DNA from: Colocasia esculenta
Lineage: Eukaryota; Streptophyta; Magnoliopsida; Alismatales; Araceae
Direction of reading: 5' to 3'
NCBI GenBank assembly: GCA_014218235.1
Contig: CM024758.1
Coordinates: forward strand, 98,741,698 to 98,805,697
DNA: 64,000 bases
This document shows positions 9,449 to 20,971 of this stretch, piece after piece (position 1 is the first letter of the stretch; each line of letters opens with the position of its first letter). Below the pieces are notes generated by a model, which worked only from the letters and a program-made list of their open reading frames with translations, had not been told where the DNA came from and ran no database searches. Position numbers and translations under genes: made by a program.

Positions 9449-11249
9449 CTATCACGGGCGGAGCGAGTCATAAGTCTCGCTCCGGAAGAGGTAGTTCTGC
9501 CCCCTTCTTTCTCGGTCGCTCCGGAAGGTATGTGATTATTTCCTTCTTTACCCTCTGAGCCTGTTCCCATTCAAGTTTCTTCCATCCTCTGCCCTGGGCG
9601 AGCGTCTTGTTGACTTCTTGCCGATTCTTCGGTTGCAGTGAGCTTTTCGCCCGTGGAGGTTGTTAAGAAGAAATCGGGTGCCCCGATCTCAAAGAAGAGG
9701 AAACCAGCTGATGAAGGCCGTAGGACTCAGAAATCATCCCAACGAGAAGCCCGTGAGACCAGCTCGCCAGAGTCAGAGCCAGGTGGACTTATATTACTAG
9801 CCCTCCTCGTATTTCCTTCTTTTTTCTCTTCATCATCATCATTTTTTTTAGGCGAAATTATTGCCGGAACTTCCCATCGTGACGCAGGTAGCGACGTGGA
9901 GGTCGATATAGAGGGGTTGGATGATGATCATTTTCCAAAGTTGGAAATTTCGCAGTCTGGTCACCTCCACCTGCCAGTTAAAACTGGTGTAGCTTCTATG
10001 GGGAGTATCCTGGAAGACATGCCTAGCGATGTAGTAGGTCCATCGCAGCGGGGCGTAATCGATCCCTTTAAATCTTCAGAGGGTGGTGAAGAGATGGAGA
10101 CCACCATGGAGGAGATTCATAGGTTGTTGGACAACGAACCCTCCACGGAAGCTTGCATCTTTGTAGCTGCCGAGGCTCAGGGGAGGCCGCCCCAACTTTT
10201 GGAGGGGGGCTCCATAGTGCCAGTAAGGGTTTACCATCTTGATTGCAATAGACTTAATGTCTCATTGTTGAATTTCTTATGCTTTTTCTGTCCTTTTCAG
10301 TGATGATCTCCACCACCATAGAGCTTTCTAATGTTGTCCCCCGAGGCAAGGACGGTCCCTGGGGTTGCAGAGTCTGGGGAGGAAGGTGGGCAAATCTTTC
10401 TCCCTCTTCCCCTTCTTCGCAAATTGCCCTCTCATGTCTGATATTTGTGGTTTGGATATGCATGTGTTGCTTTCCTCCTTGCTCCTCTCTTTGACCTTAA
10501 TTCTTTTAGAGCGTCCCACAGAGATAATGCCAGCAGATATAATAAGAGGACCAGCCGCAGGCCACCTCTTGGAGCCGGCTGCGACTGTTGTGGAGGAGAG
10601 GGTCGCCGGGGAGGGTACGGGCGTCAGCCAGCGCGACACCGACGCTTCTGTGGAGAGATCGGAGACGCCGTATAATTTCCCTTCGCATGGTGTTTCTTGG
10701 CCAGAGGCTTCCCAAACTACGACAGTACGTGATGCCGAGACTTTGCTGGAAACATTTGCGAAGATTCGGAGCACCTTTCAACATGAAGGGCCCCCTTGCA
10801 TTGAGGAGGTACAAATGCACATGCGGCAGTATACCATGGCTTCTCATTCACTGGGACTTCCTCGGACTAGCTGGATGGCCATGTTGGATTCTCTCTGGAC
10901 ATCACATGAGAAGGCCATGTGGGAAGCTATCTAGGTGTAGATCTGTCAGCTCGAGGAAGAGATCTCTTCTTTAAGACGGACAGCCGTTGATTCCGACGCC
11001 CAATTGGAAATCGCTCGAGCCCAGGGGAACACATTGACTTCTAGCGAGGCCAACAGTCGGCGTCGGGTGGCGGATCTTTGACAGTCCCTTGAGGGGATTC
11101 TGAAGGAGATCAGTGAGTTGACGATCTCTGCCGACGATGACGCTCGACGTGCCGCAACCTTAAAGGCCGAGGTCACCCGCTTGGCGGAGAAGAGTTTGAA
11201 GCTCAAACCTGAAATTGCCGCCAAGGAGGCCAAGCTAGCTGCATTATGA
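9449..11249 (+). pseudogene. Antisense gene of the outer element, 3' exons only
   Basis: Antisense to the host element. Five plus-strand exons with phase-consistent GT/AG junctions can be read: (truncated)-9527, 9639-9782, 9852-10222, 10322-10385 and 10510-11249. The product has a basic patch (KKKSGAPISKKRKPADEG), an acidic middle and a C-terminal heptad-like region (LEEEISSL, ISADDDARRAATLKAEVTRL) suggesting a coiled coil. In-frame stops at 10932-10934, 10938-10940 and 11079-11081 break the last exon; the frame ends at 11247-11249. The 5' exons are missing at the deletion junction. By position it corresponds to the antisense PMD gene of the nested element, but no PMD core is left, so its domain type is inferred. 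Confidence 0.6.
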
Positions 11250-11851
11250 AGGAGGAAGCCTGGATGCTTCTAGGGACAAATCTTGTTCTTTTGAGCCCCT
11301 TTTTGTCCCCATGTTTTGCCATGCCTTCTTTTCATTTCCTCTTTTTGCTACCCCAAGGGCTTGTCTTGGGCTTCTCACACCGATATACAATGCATATACA
11401 GAAGGCTTTTTAGAGAGAAAAAAATTACATGGGTTCGTTCTTCTTCTCGTATATCTTTTCTTGGCTTCACATTTCCTACACTTTTATCATTTTTTTCTTT
11501 GTCATGTCATACTACGAGCCTCCACACACCTCATCAAGGCGAGCGAACATAGTCACCGTTGTCTCAGTTGTAGTCCCATATTTGGGCCACTTACTAGAGT
11601 GAGCCCAAGGAGAATTTCGTCATTGACAACTCATACATCCTCCCTTATGATGGGGTGGTGGGGCGGCTTGACCTTGTCCGATCATAAGTTTAAGGGTTTG
11701 CCTTCCCCCTTTTTGTTTCCCCTTTTTTTTTTTCACTTTACCACCTTAAGCGCCCTTTCAGGTTTTCGCCAAAGATGGCCCCCTCTAGCTTTTTCCAGTG
11801 CGCGCTTTCGGGTTTTCACACTGAGGGGTTATCCGATTTTGCCTGAGACGC
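11250..11851. other. Outer-element spacer with hairpin motifs
   Basis: Non-coding spacer between the outer antisense gene and outer pol, continued at 34383. It contains degenerate copies of the CCCGAAAGGG hairpin motif (in reverse, near 11752-11815). The nested element's target duplication GACGC is at 11847-11851. Confidence 0.55.
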
Positions 11852-12320
11852 TGTTGCAAGGTAAAATTGTAACAAATACCTACTATGCAAAGTAGGGATG
11901 ATCCACTATATGGTGGTCTAAGAAATTAATCTGCTGGACGGCCTACTCAGAAAGAAGGCTGAGTAAATTGTGATTTAAAGTGACTGTCAGGTTACTTAGG
12001 TTACAAATTTATTCATAGGTCCGTCTCCAAGTCCAGTAAGGAAGTTATGGTCCTTAAGTGGTGCCTGGTCTTCCAGTTAAAATGAAGTCCAAGGAAGAAC
12101 TCTCCTTCGTTCAAGTATGGTTCAAGTACAAAGCACGGAAAAATCCGACAGAACGAGGTCTTAAGACCAAGTATAAAGCACAAGTACAAAGAACAAGCTC
12201 GAGGAAGGACTCCAAAGCTTTGCACAGCAGTCTTCTATCGGGCAAAACTCCAAGGGAAAGACCAAGATTTCTGCAGCACCTCCGGGCACCAACAAGTCTT
12301 GGAAATGGGGTGTAGGGGGG

Positions 12321-12607
12321 GTATTTATAGAAAATTCCCCCCCCCCCCCCCTCCATCGGTTAGGCAGCCCCTAACCGATGGTGACCTCAACATGAGGTCA
12401 CCTTCGGTTAAGGGGCATCCCCTAACCGATGGTGACCTCGGCATGAGGTCACCATCGGTTAGGACCCCCTAACCGATGGTGACCTCATGATGAGGTCACC
12501 ATCGGTTAAGGGGGAATCTCCCCTAACTGATGGTGACCTCATCATGAGGTCACCATCGGTTGGAGCTCTTCCGACCCAATGTAAGGGGGGTCTTCCCCCT
12601 ATAAATA
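12321..12607. promoter_or_regulatory. Palindrome array flanked by divergent TATA boxes
   Basis: A minus-strand CTATAAATAC at 12321-12330 and a plus-strand CTATAAATA at 12599-12607 face away from each other. Between them lie a C-run and four roughly 41-bp near-perfect palindromes of the form CTAACCGATGGTGACCTC/GAGGTCACCATCGGTTAG (about 12371-12412, 12422-12462, 12469-12510, 12522-12562). The layout suggests a two-way LTR promoter with clustered factor-binding sites. Promoter activity is inferred. Confidence 0.6.
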
Positions 12608-12969
12608 CCCCCCCTATTCCATGGAGATAGGGGGTTCCGAAAATTGCTCCGGCAAAGCCCTGTTGAAAAATCCAGAAAAAAATAGAAAAGAGCATTTGCT
12701 CATTCCCTCTCTCATTCTCAAATCCCCCTTGCTTGGTGTGCGAAGGTACAAATCCCCTTCTTTAGCCCGATAGGCCAGGTGTGGAGAGGAGAGTTGTCGG
12801 CGCAATCGTCATCGACATTCCTTCTTAATCTCCATCCCCCACATCGAGCAAGTCTCTGTGGGGTGATATTCCCGGGGTTTAAATACCGTCCATATCGAGC
12901 AAGTCTCTATGGACACATGGTATTTAAATACCCATGTTCTCCCCGCCCATCGAGCAAGTCTCTGGGATG

Positions 12970-13800
12970 GTGGATTTTGTGCTTATATGTATATGTTTTC
13001 TTGAGGAGACTCTGCCCAAGCGGAGGTTCTGCCCAAGGACATATTCGTATATTCACAAATTTGTGTTCTTATATATATGTTTCTTAAGACGAAACTCTGC
13101 CCAAGTGGAGATTCCGTCCAAGAACACATATATAAAGATCGCAAGTTTGTAATTATACAAATATATTCCTTGAGGAGAATCTCGCCCAAGCAAAAATCTC
13201 TCTCAGGGGACGTATCCATATAAATACAAATTCGTGTTATATGTATATGTTTCTTAGAGGAAACTCTGCCCAAGCGGAGGTTCTGTCCAAGAACATATTG
13301 TATATTCACAAATTTATGTTCTTATGTATATGTTCCTTAGGGGAAACTCTGCCCAAATGGAGACTCCCCTAAGAATATATCCATAAAACCATAAATTTGT
13401 GCTTATACGCGTATGTCTCTTAGGAGGAATCCTGCCCGGACAAAAGTTCCCTCTAAATTCATATCCGTATAATCACAAACTTCATGTTTATATAAATGTA
13501 TTTCTTAGTGGAATCTCTGCCCAAATAGAGACTCCGCTCGAGAACATATCTATATAACCACAAATATGCCTCATTGTGTATATGTTTCTCAAAAGGGACT
13601 CCGTTCATACGGAGGCACCTTTCTACCGGATGCTCTGCTCAAATAGAGATGCCGTTTGAGAACATACTCATAAAGTGCAAATTTGTGTTTATATACATGT
13701 ACCTTCTTAGGGCAAAACCTCTCCGGGTAAAGTTTCTCCCGAGAATACATGGATATAAGCATACACCCATATGAAAACATCTCTATGAGGACACCCTGCC
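12970..13800 (+). repeat. LTR minisatellite, about nine degenerate units
   Basis: Units of roughly 85-100 bp share the pattern TATATGTTTCTTAGGGGA, CTCTGCCCAAG, a short gap, and AGAACATAT. Within units, GCCCAAGCGGAGG-type stretches can fold. The same array is in the 3' LTR at about 32456-33285. Confidence 0.75.
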
Positions 13801-14878
13801 TTAGCAGAAGCTCGCCAGGACATGTTCACGCCCTCAAAAAGGACTGTGATGACATACACACATCCAAAGAAAAAGGGGAATAACATAAGAACTGTATTCA
13901 AACATTCCAAACAGGGGCACATATGCACCTTCACGAGAACTATACCCGTGGAAATGGACTTTGGACAGGAATTGTGATCTGACAAAAAAAGGAATCCATG
14001 GAGATACATCCATATGCTCTCCGGAAATTATACCCGCACGAGCAAGAAATGAGGAGAAGAGGAACTTTGCCTCAAATTCGGACTTTGCCCAAAAAGGGCA
14101 TTATAAAAGAACCTCATATAAAAATTGACATTGTAATCCTTCTAATACGGAAGTGTTACTTCGGGTTATAAATACCCCCAAGTTCAGAATCAAAATCCAC
14201 GGGTATATACCCGTCCACAATAACAATCCCCATGTTTTTTTCCAAATGAAAATGTCTAAAAAGAAGAAAGACCTCCAATAGGTTCACGGGTATATACCCG
14301 TCCCCCTCTCAAAATCATACTTTGAGCTCCAAAAGGGCAGTCATAAAAAAAAATGAAATACCCAAAGCAAAAGCATTTCAAAATAATCAAAAGAAAGGAA
14401 AAACATGTCATAATCAGGATTTTCTAAAAACGTACATATTTTCTCGTCCTTTACTATGAATGGTGTTCGGGTTAGAACTGGTGTTAAATAATACCAAGAG
14501 TTTTAACTCGATGTAAATGTAACATCGATTCCGGTCGATGGAGACAGAGGTCCAGCACATGCTACCCCAATCGCCTGATGAGAATAGACATGGGACTCAA
14601 GGAGTTCAGATTAAAAAACGGCGTACCCGTCCGTTCGCGGACACAACCTGTCCGTTTCACGGACACCATACCCGTCCGTTCCCCGGACACCAAAATTCTT
14701 CTTCCGCTTCGTGCGGACTCTTTTTCTGTCTGCTAGACAGGCTGGCACGCCCCGCAACACAAAAATCAAAGCATGTGAAATAAATGAATGAATACAAAAA
14801 ACCCACAAATAAAGAACCGAAACGAACGAACGCCAATCCATCGCGTGAGATGCGAGAAATTTCCCCCGTGTCAACAGC

Positions 14879-14896
14879 TGGCACGCCCGGTGGGAC
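14879..14896 (+). promoter_or_regulatory. Primer binding site of the nested Tat element
   Basis: TGGCACGCCCGGTGGGAC begins two bases after the LTR end. The identical 18-mer sits at the equivalent place in the outer element (47852-47869, minus strand). I could not assign the primer tRNA from memory. Confidence 0.75.
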
Positions 14897-15013
14897 CTCT
14901 TCTCACCATTCATAGTAAAAAGGATGAGACTAACATGTTGTTTATGAAAATCCTAATACTGGTGTTTCCTTTTGAAGGTACTTGAAGAAAAGGTACTTCA
15001 CAAACTGTTGAAG

Positions 15014-16336
15014 ATGGCCGTCACTTATGGACCGCTAGTCGTCAACAACCATGCCAGGTTCGGTTACCTGGCGACTCCGATCATATTCGGAGATTTCCCT
15101 GCAGTCATCGGATCCCCTTTCTTTCTGGGAGTGGTTCCGGCCCATCAAGAGGAGGAAGCTGCTTAAATATCTTCCTCCCACAAATCAACAAAGAAGAATT
15201 GCAACAACAGTGGACGTGTCAAGTCTCGTTCCGCTACTGTCAATAAGGGCACCCAAATGCCCGTGAAGAATGATGCTGTCAAAGGGGGCAAACCCCATTC
15301 AACTCAAGTTCGGACCTATTCGGTCCATATGATCTCTTCTACTATTGTGGCTCCCGTTTCCTCACAACGGGGGCAATATAAATCCCACAAGAACAAAAGG
15401 CCGCCCGCCGCTATCTCCAGATCCGGCAAGTCCGTTATCGTCGGAAATGTGCGAGTGCACCTTGATGATACCCCACCTACCACTCCTCGTGATAGGTATG
15501 TTCCAAATATTCCAACCTCGAACCGCTTCTCAGCTCTACTGTGGTTCCGGGGGAAGCATGAAGATTCCATGGAAAAAGTCGGCGTCAAGCAAAAGACACG
15601 GCGCTCTACCAAGTTGAAACAAATCTGGGTTCCAAAAAGGAAAGCCCAGAAGTTCAAGAAGAATCAGGCGAATACATCAAAGGTGATTCAAAGAAAAAGC
15701 AACATCGAAGATGCTTCTCTTCAATATGCTAGATCCGAACATCCCAGAGGATGGAAAAGGAAAGGCATATACAGAAAGCCAAACTACAATCCTCAAGGCC
15801 CGGAGAATACCCGGGTAGTCGAAGAAATTCCAACTCAACAATCCAATCCTCGAGTATCGGTCTTCGACCGTATATCGTGGATTCCAGAATTTGATAAGCC
15901 AAAGGCAATTCCTAGCACCAGTACTCGTCCGTCAAAAAGGCGACGTGTCACTTGGGCAGCTCGGGAAACGCCCAAGCTTATAATTTTCTCATGTTATACT
16001 ACTGGAAGGGAAGTTGGCGAACTCGCGGAACAAATCGCGGCAGCCACCCCCAATATCCCCGCAGAAGATGTCCATCCTAACATCAGACAGTTCGTCAGAA
16101 GAACTCATCAACCTGGCGGGCAAGTTGGCTCATCTGATCAAGCTCCCTTTTCAACTGATATCCAACATGAGGGTATTCAATTCCCTCCTTTGAAGAAACA
16201 AATATTCAACTTGAAGAAGGTGGGCCCTCTACCTCTGGCAGTCATCCCGTCATCAACTTGCCAACAAAAGAAAATTTCCATGCAATGGCGGATGACGACA
16301 AATATGAAGTCATGCAACAGTGGCGGTCTGAAATGA
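15014..16336 (+). pseudogene. Tat ORF1 (extra ORF before gag)
   Basis: The ATG at 15014 opens a frame beginning MAVTYGPLVVNNHARFGYLA and including FGDFPAVIGSPFFLGVVP. One in-frame TAA (15164-15166) interrupts it, after which the same frame runs from 15167 to 16336. Most of the remainder is basic and low in hydrophobic residues (KKNQANTSKV, PSKRRRVTWAARETP). The outer element encodes a clear homologue at 47697-46442. An ORF upstream of gag is known from Tat/Ogre elements; its function is unknown. It overlaps the gag frame by about 80 bases in another phase. Confidence 0.7.
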
Positions 16337-19290
16337 CCACACTCGTCAATGAGATGAGACGATTGGCAACTTCAAGCCATCGACAATCCATAGAACCGGT
16401 TGCCGCTCAACATCAACAACAAAGCCAGCATCCGGATGGATTTATCTCATTAAATAATCCAGCAATTTCTTCAACTGGTCTTCTTCCTCAAGTTACGGGT
16501 CCGGATATCAATGACCCACCTAATATCATGCCTCCTCAAACAGAAGCATTGCAAAATATTGTTATTCAAAGGCATGAAATAAAGAAGATGGTTGAAGATA
16601 TGTTCGCCCAGCAGGGCGAGGGTATTCAGGCTACGGGCTTATATTCTGTCCCGTTCCCTATACATCATCAACTCAAGAAGCTGCCAGAATTATGTCCCAA
16701 AGTCCCAAAATTGCCTAAATATGATGGGCATGGGACACCTCGGGAGCACGTGGCACATTATATAATTGCCATGGGCGATCTTGCATCTGAGGAATTCTAT
16801 CTCCTCAGATATTTTGCAACTTCTTTAACAGGGGTCACATTCCAATGGTATGCAAAGCTCAAGGTTGGCTCAGTTCTCCACTGGGCCGATATGCAATTGA
16901 AATTCTATGACCGTTTTCAAACGGCAGAAAGGAAGGTCTCTCTTGCTGAGTTATGCTCCCTCAAACAAAAGAAAGGGGAGTCTGCAATTGACTTCATTCA
17001 AAGATGGAGGGAATTTAGCATGCAATGCGATAATCCTCCCATCCAGCAAGATGCAGTAATTATCTGCCGAAGAGGCCTCATTGCAGCAATTAATGAGAGA
17101 CTCTTGGCCGCAAATATCCGAAGCTTTGACCAGCTGAATATTGCTGTGGCAGAGATTGAAGGGTTCTTAGCCGAGCAATCAACTCATACAGCTCAAAAGG
17201 GTAAACTCCCTAAAGAGCGCAATTCGCCTGCAAAAGAAGTCAATACTATCGACTTCTTGCCCAGTGACGAAACAAAGGGGGCAGCAATCCCCACTACCTC
17301 AAGAAAGAAACCAGAACCAAAGATACCTCCGCCTACATTGGCCGAGCGTATGAAGGCTCCTTATTCTTTCAGAAAAGAGCATACCCGAAAACTCTTCGAT
17401 CTCTGCCTTGATAATCAATTAATATCACTGCCGACACCAAAGAAGCCGACGGATATCGGCAAGATCAATCAACCCAATTATTGCCCGTATCACCGTATGG
17501 TGGGGCATCCATTGAAGATTGCTTTGTCTTCAAGAATGAGGCTCAAAAGGTAATCCAAGAAGGCCGTATATCTATGCAAAATGGTCTGGTTGATCCTCCA
17601 CAGCCTCATACTTCGGATTGGCCAGAACAATCTGTCAATGTCATACATGCGGCGGAACCCGCCACAAGCTCGAGGAATCCTGAGGTTGGGTCCTCATGTA
17701 ACCCACCTCAAGATACTTCTGGAGCTCACTCTCCGCCAAGATCTAGGCATCGGGGTACAAGAAAAATAATACAAAGGGTACAAAGGCAGCTCGAGCAATT
17801 ACAACAAAGCCAACATGAGCTTCGCCAAATCATGCAAAGCATGGATAGGCGTCAGGATGTGCCTATTCAGGAATCCCACGCCTTCCAACCTGCTTATGTT
17901 TATCCACCTGCATATCCGGAGCTGCCCCCTATGCCGCCATTTCAAGACCCAATCGGGTGGTTCCTGGAAAATCCTCCAAATCCTGGCGAGCCGGCAAGGT
18001 CATATTCCTTCCGTCGCCAGCATACACTGCCTCTCTTCCGGCTATGTCTGCGATCAGGATATATGGACTATCTAGTCCCAGAAGAATTGAGACCCAACTA
18101 TTGCCCATATCATCAACTGTTGGGGCACGTCATTGAAGACTGTCCAAATTTCAAACAGGAAGTGGAAGAAATGATCCAGCAAGGACTCATCAATATGGGT
18201 AATTTTCTGGTCAATCCCCCACAACCTCATATTCAGCCACCATCAAGTGAGCCATACAATCCTGGATCTCATTCGGTCAATGTCATTAATGCATCATTCT
18301 CTGGGGTTCTCGAACCGGAGGGACAACCGCCTATGCCGCATCCATATCTATCCAGCTGATGGTATGATGATTGGCATCCTCTACATCAACGCTCATTTGA
18401 TCTAAAAGATACTCAATCCATAGTCAATCAGCTTAAGATCAGAGGGTTGATAAAAGCATTTGATCCCGAGCCTTATATCTCCGAAAGGGAAAAGGAGTCA
18501 CATCTCTACTGTGAATATCATGCCAGAGTCATGCACTCTACCAAAGATTTCCCAGACCTCCATGATTGGATCAAAACAAAGATCCGGGAAGGAGTAATTG
18601 ATCAGGAGGGAAATCTCCTGATCCCCTCACCACAAATATATGATCCAAGTCCAGAGTTCCAAGCACAATATCAAGATGTATGTGAATATTATCATCGCCA
18701 ATTGGGCTATGGACGACATAGAAGCAAGGCTGATGTTGAGCAATTCAGAGTTGGCCTGTTTCAATATAGAAACGGAATATCAGAAGAAGCTGCCGCGAAA
18801 CCAATCTCGCAGCAAGCTGAGGAGTTCGTAGATGATTACTACCAACTCCCTCCTGAAGTTGTTGAAGCAGCAATCAATTCAACCTTTCAGGCACAACCCT
18901 CAGAAGCTGAATGGGTCACTGTTGGCCCTCGAAAGTCAAGAAATTCTAGAAGGCCCGACAACTCTACAACCAAAGGTCGTTCTAGTAGAAAAAATATTCC
19001 TGAGCCATCATCAGAGCAAAAAGTGATGAATTCACTAGAAGCTCTACAAATGAAAAATAGAGAGAAAAATAGAAAAAGAAATGAAAAAAGAAAAATGAAG
19101 AAACAAATGGAGGATGCTATGGCAGCAGAAGCTCCTCAGCAGCTGACGGCTGTCCAAAGACTCCAGTTGTTGATTAATGAGCTGGAAGAATATGAAGTCT
19201 CCGAGCCCTCTGATAAACCAACGCTCGACCAATATATCCCTTGGGAAGAGATCGAGCGAAAGAGGCGGCTGCGGAATTAGTTATTGCAAG
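16258..19290 (+). pseudogene. Tat gag (retrotransposon gag domain, zinc-knuckle-like repeats)
   Basis: The first frame (16258-17553) holds the retrotransposon gag core: LPKYDGHGTPREHVAHYI, YFATSLTGVTFQWYAKL, FYDRFQTAERKV and SLKQKKGESAIDFIQRWREF. This is the capsid-forming region. A one-base deletion near 17508 moves the reading to the frame opening at 17481. From there a single frame continues into protease, broken by stops at 18357-18359, 19278-19280 and 19377-19379. Three zinc-knuckle-like motifs of the pattern C-x2-H-x4-H-x4-C (CPYHRMVGH, CPYHQLLGHVIEDC, CEYHARVMH) are spaced along gag, the third degenerate. Glutamine-rich linkers separate them. Confidence 0.85.
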
Positions 19291-19379
19291 TTCAACATGA
19301 AGCACTCCAAGAGGGTGACCTCCCTCCTTCGCCGAATCTGAGTCTCTTCAATGGAGATGAAGAAATCACCATGGAATAG

Positions 19380-20971
19380 TTGGACTCTATGTTCAGCTCT
19401 TTCCATTGCTACATGGTGTTCATTCCTCCTCCAAAGGAATTGCAAACTCCCACAAGTAACGCCACTGCACAAGCAGGAGATAAACCGACGACGCTTGTAT
19501 ACCAGCGTCGACCTCCAGGTAATTCAAATCGTCATCCTAAGAAGGGTCGTGGCAGGCATCAAAAAGCGGCATCTTCCACTACCAAGCATCCAGATAAGAT
19601 CATACTCTTTCATGGCGAAGAAGCAAAGCCTCTGCCCGAACCTCAAATCCGGGCGGAATCTTACATATTTGATCCTTCAGATGAAGAAGGGGGACTGCCC
19701 GACAAGGCTTCTCAGTCTGAAGATAAAAACTCAAGTCCATATGTTTCATCAAATGAGCCAGACAATGTTCCTCCTCTTCCCAATGAGAAGCTATTGGCTC
19801 CTATCTCTCAAAAGAAGCCCGTCAAGTCAAAAGAGCTTTCTGGGTCCTCATCAAGGGAATTCTCCCACTTGGACCAGATACGCTCTGAGGCTGACGACAG
19901 AATTCTTCAGCAATTACAGTCACTTCCCGTCAACATCACTGTCTGGGAAGCGATTGCCTGGAGCAAGGACTTGAGAGAAACTCTCATCAAGATACTCCAG
20001 GAACCAGAAACTTATGAAGCCCATATGGCAAATTTTCAAGCGCAAGCATGCGAAGCACTGGCGGCAAATGTCACCTTCACTGATGAAGATTTGCTACTAT
20101 CTTCCCCATATCACAATCGTCCCTTATATATGAAGGGAAAGATCAACAACATGCAATTGAATCGGATCCTGGTTGATCCAGGGGCATCCATCAATCTAAT
20201 GCCCTACAAGACCTTTCAATCTCTATATCTTATGCCCTACATGCAAAGGGTGAAGGATGTGAAGATCACAGGGTTCAATCAGAATTCGGAAAAAGCCATC
20301 GGAAAGGTCACCGTCAACTTGACTCTGGGGGATTTTGTCACCAGGGTGACCTTCTTCATCATTGATGCCAATACATCATATAGAGTCTTGCTTGGGAGAC
20401 CCTGGCTGCATGAAAACTGGGTCATTCCATCAACTCTCCATCAATGCATTAAATATGCAAAAGAAGGGAAGCAGCACACAGTCTTGCTGATCAAGCCCCG
20501 TTTCGGGAAGATGAATGCAATCTGACTGATGCCCCTTTATATCTTGGAGGACCAAATCTTCCACCCTCCTCCCTCTCTAAAGGGAAAAGTAAGCAAATTG
20601 AGTCCTCAAATGAAGACAATGAAACTGGCAAGCTCTTTGTGGTAAACAAAAGCTTTGCCAAGTTACCTACAAATACTTCTCAAAGTAAAGCAACCCGCCC
20701 AGAGCGGCGGAGCATCAGTTATGAAGCTGATCACATAAGTCAAGTCATTAGTGGGAGCATTCCTCTGCCATCCAACTGCATGCAAATCTGTTCTTTAGAG
20801 CAAGAACAAAGTGTTCGGCGATTGAAAACTTTTGTCATCACTTATCAAAGAAAAGAAAGAAAGAATACAAGAAATGTGACCAAGCCAATCCTCTTCTACA
20901 AGGGGGAATTGATCCTCCAAACTTATACAGGGGATGATTTTGGTTGGAAGATAGATCCAATAACCAACTAG
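19380..20971 (+). pseudogene. Tat protease region
   Basis: The aspartic protease is visible at about 20160-20430: ILVDPGASINLMPYKTF, then TGFNQNSEKAIGKV and YRVLLGRPWLHENW. The active-site triplet reads D-P-G rather than the usual D-T/S-G; the outer element has the same DPGAS. The frame is lost by a small deletion near 20480, continues in the frame open at 20639-20971, and stops at 20969-20971. This domain would process the Gag-Pol polyprotein. It lies between gag and reverse transcriptase, as expected. Confidence 0.8.

Larger units (their letters stand above)
11852..14876 (+). repeat. 5' LTR of the nested Tat element
   Basis: Starts TGTTGCAAGGTAAAATTG and ends CGTGTCAACA. It is 3,025 bp against 2,894 bp for the 3' LTR, mainly because it has four palindromic units near 12371-12562 where the 3' LTR has one. 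It also holds a divergent TATA pair, a minisatellite (12970-13800), two ACGGGTATATACCCGT palindromes (about 14199 and 14286) and three GTCCGTT...CGGAC hairpins (14630-14692). Confidence 0.93.
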
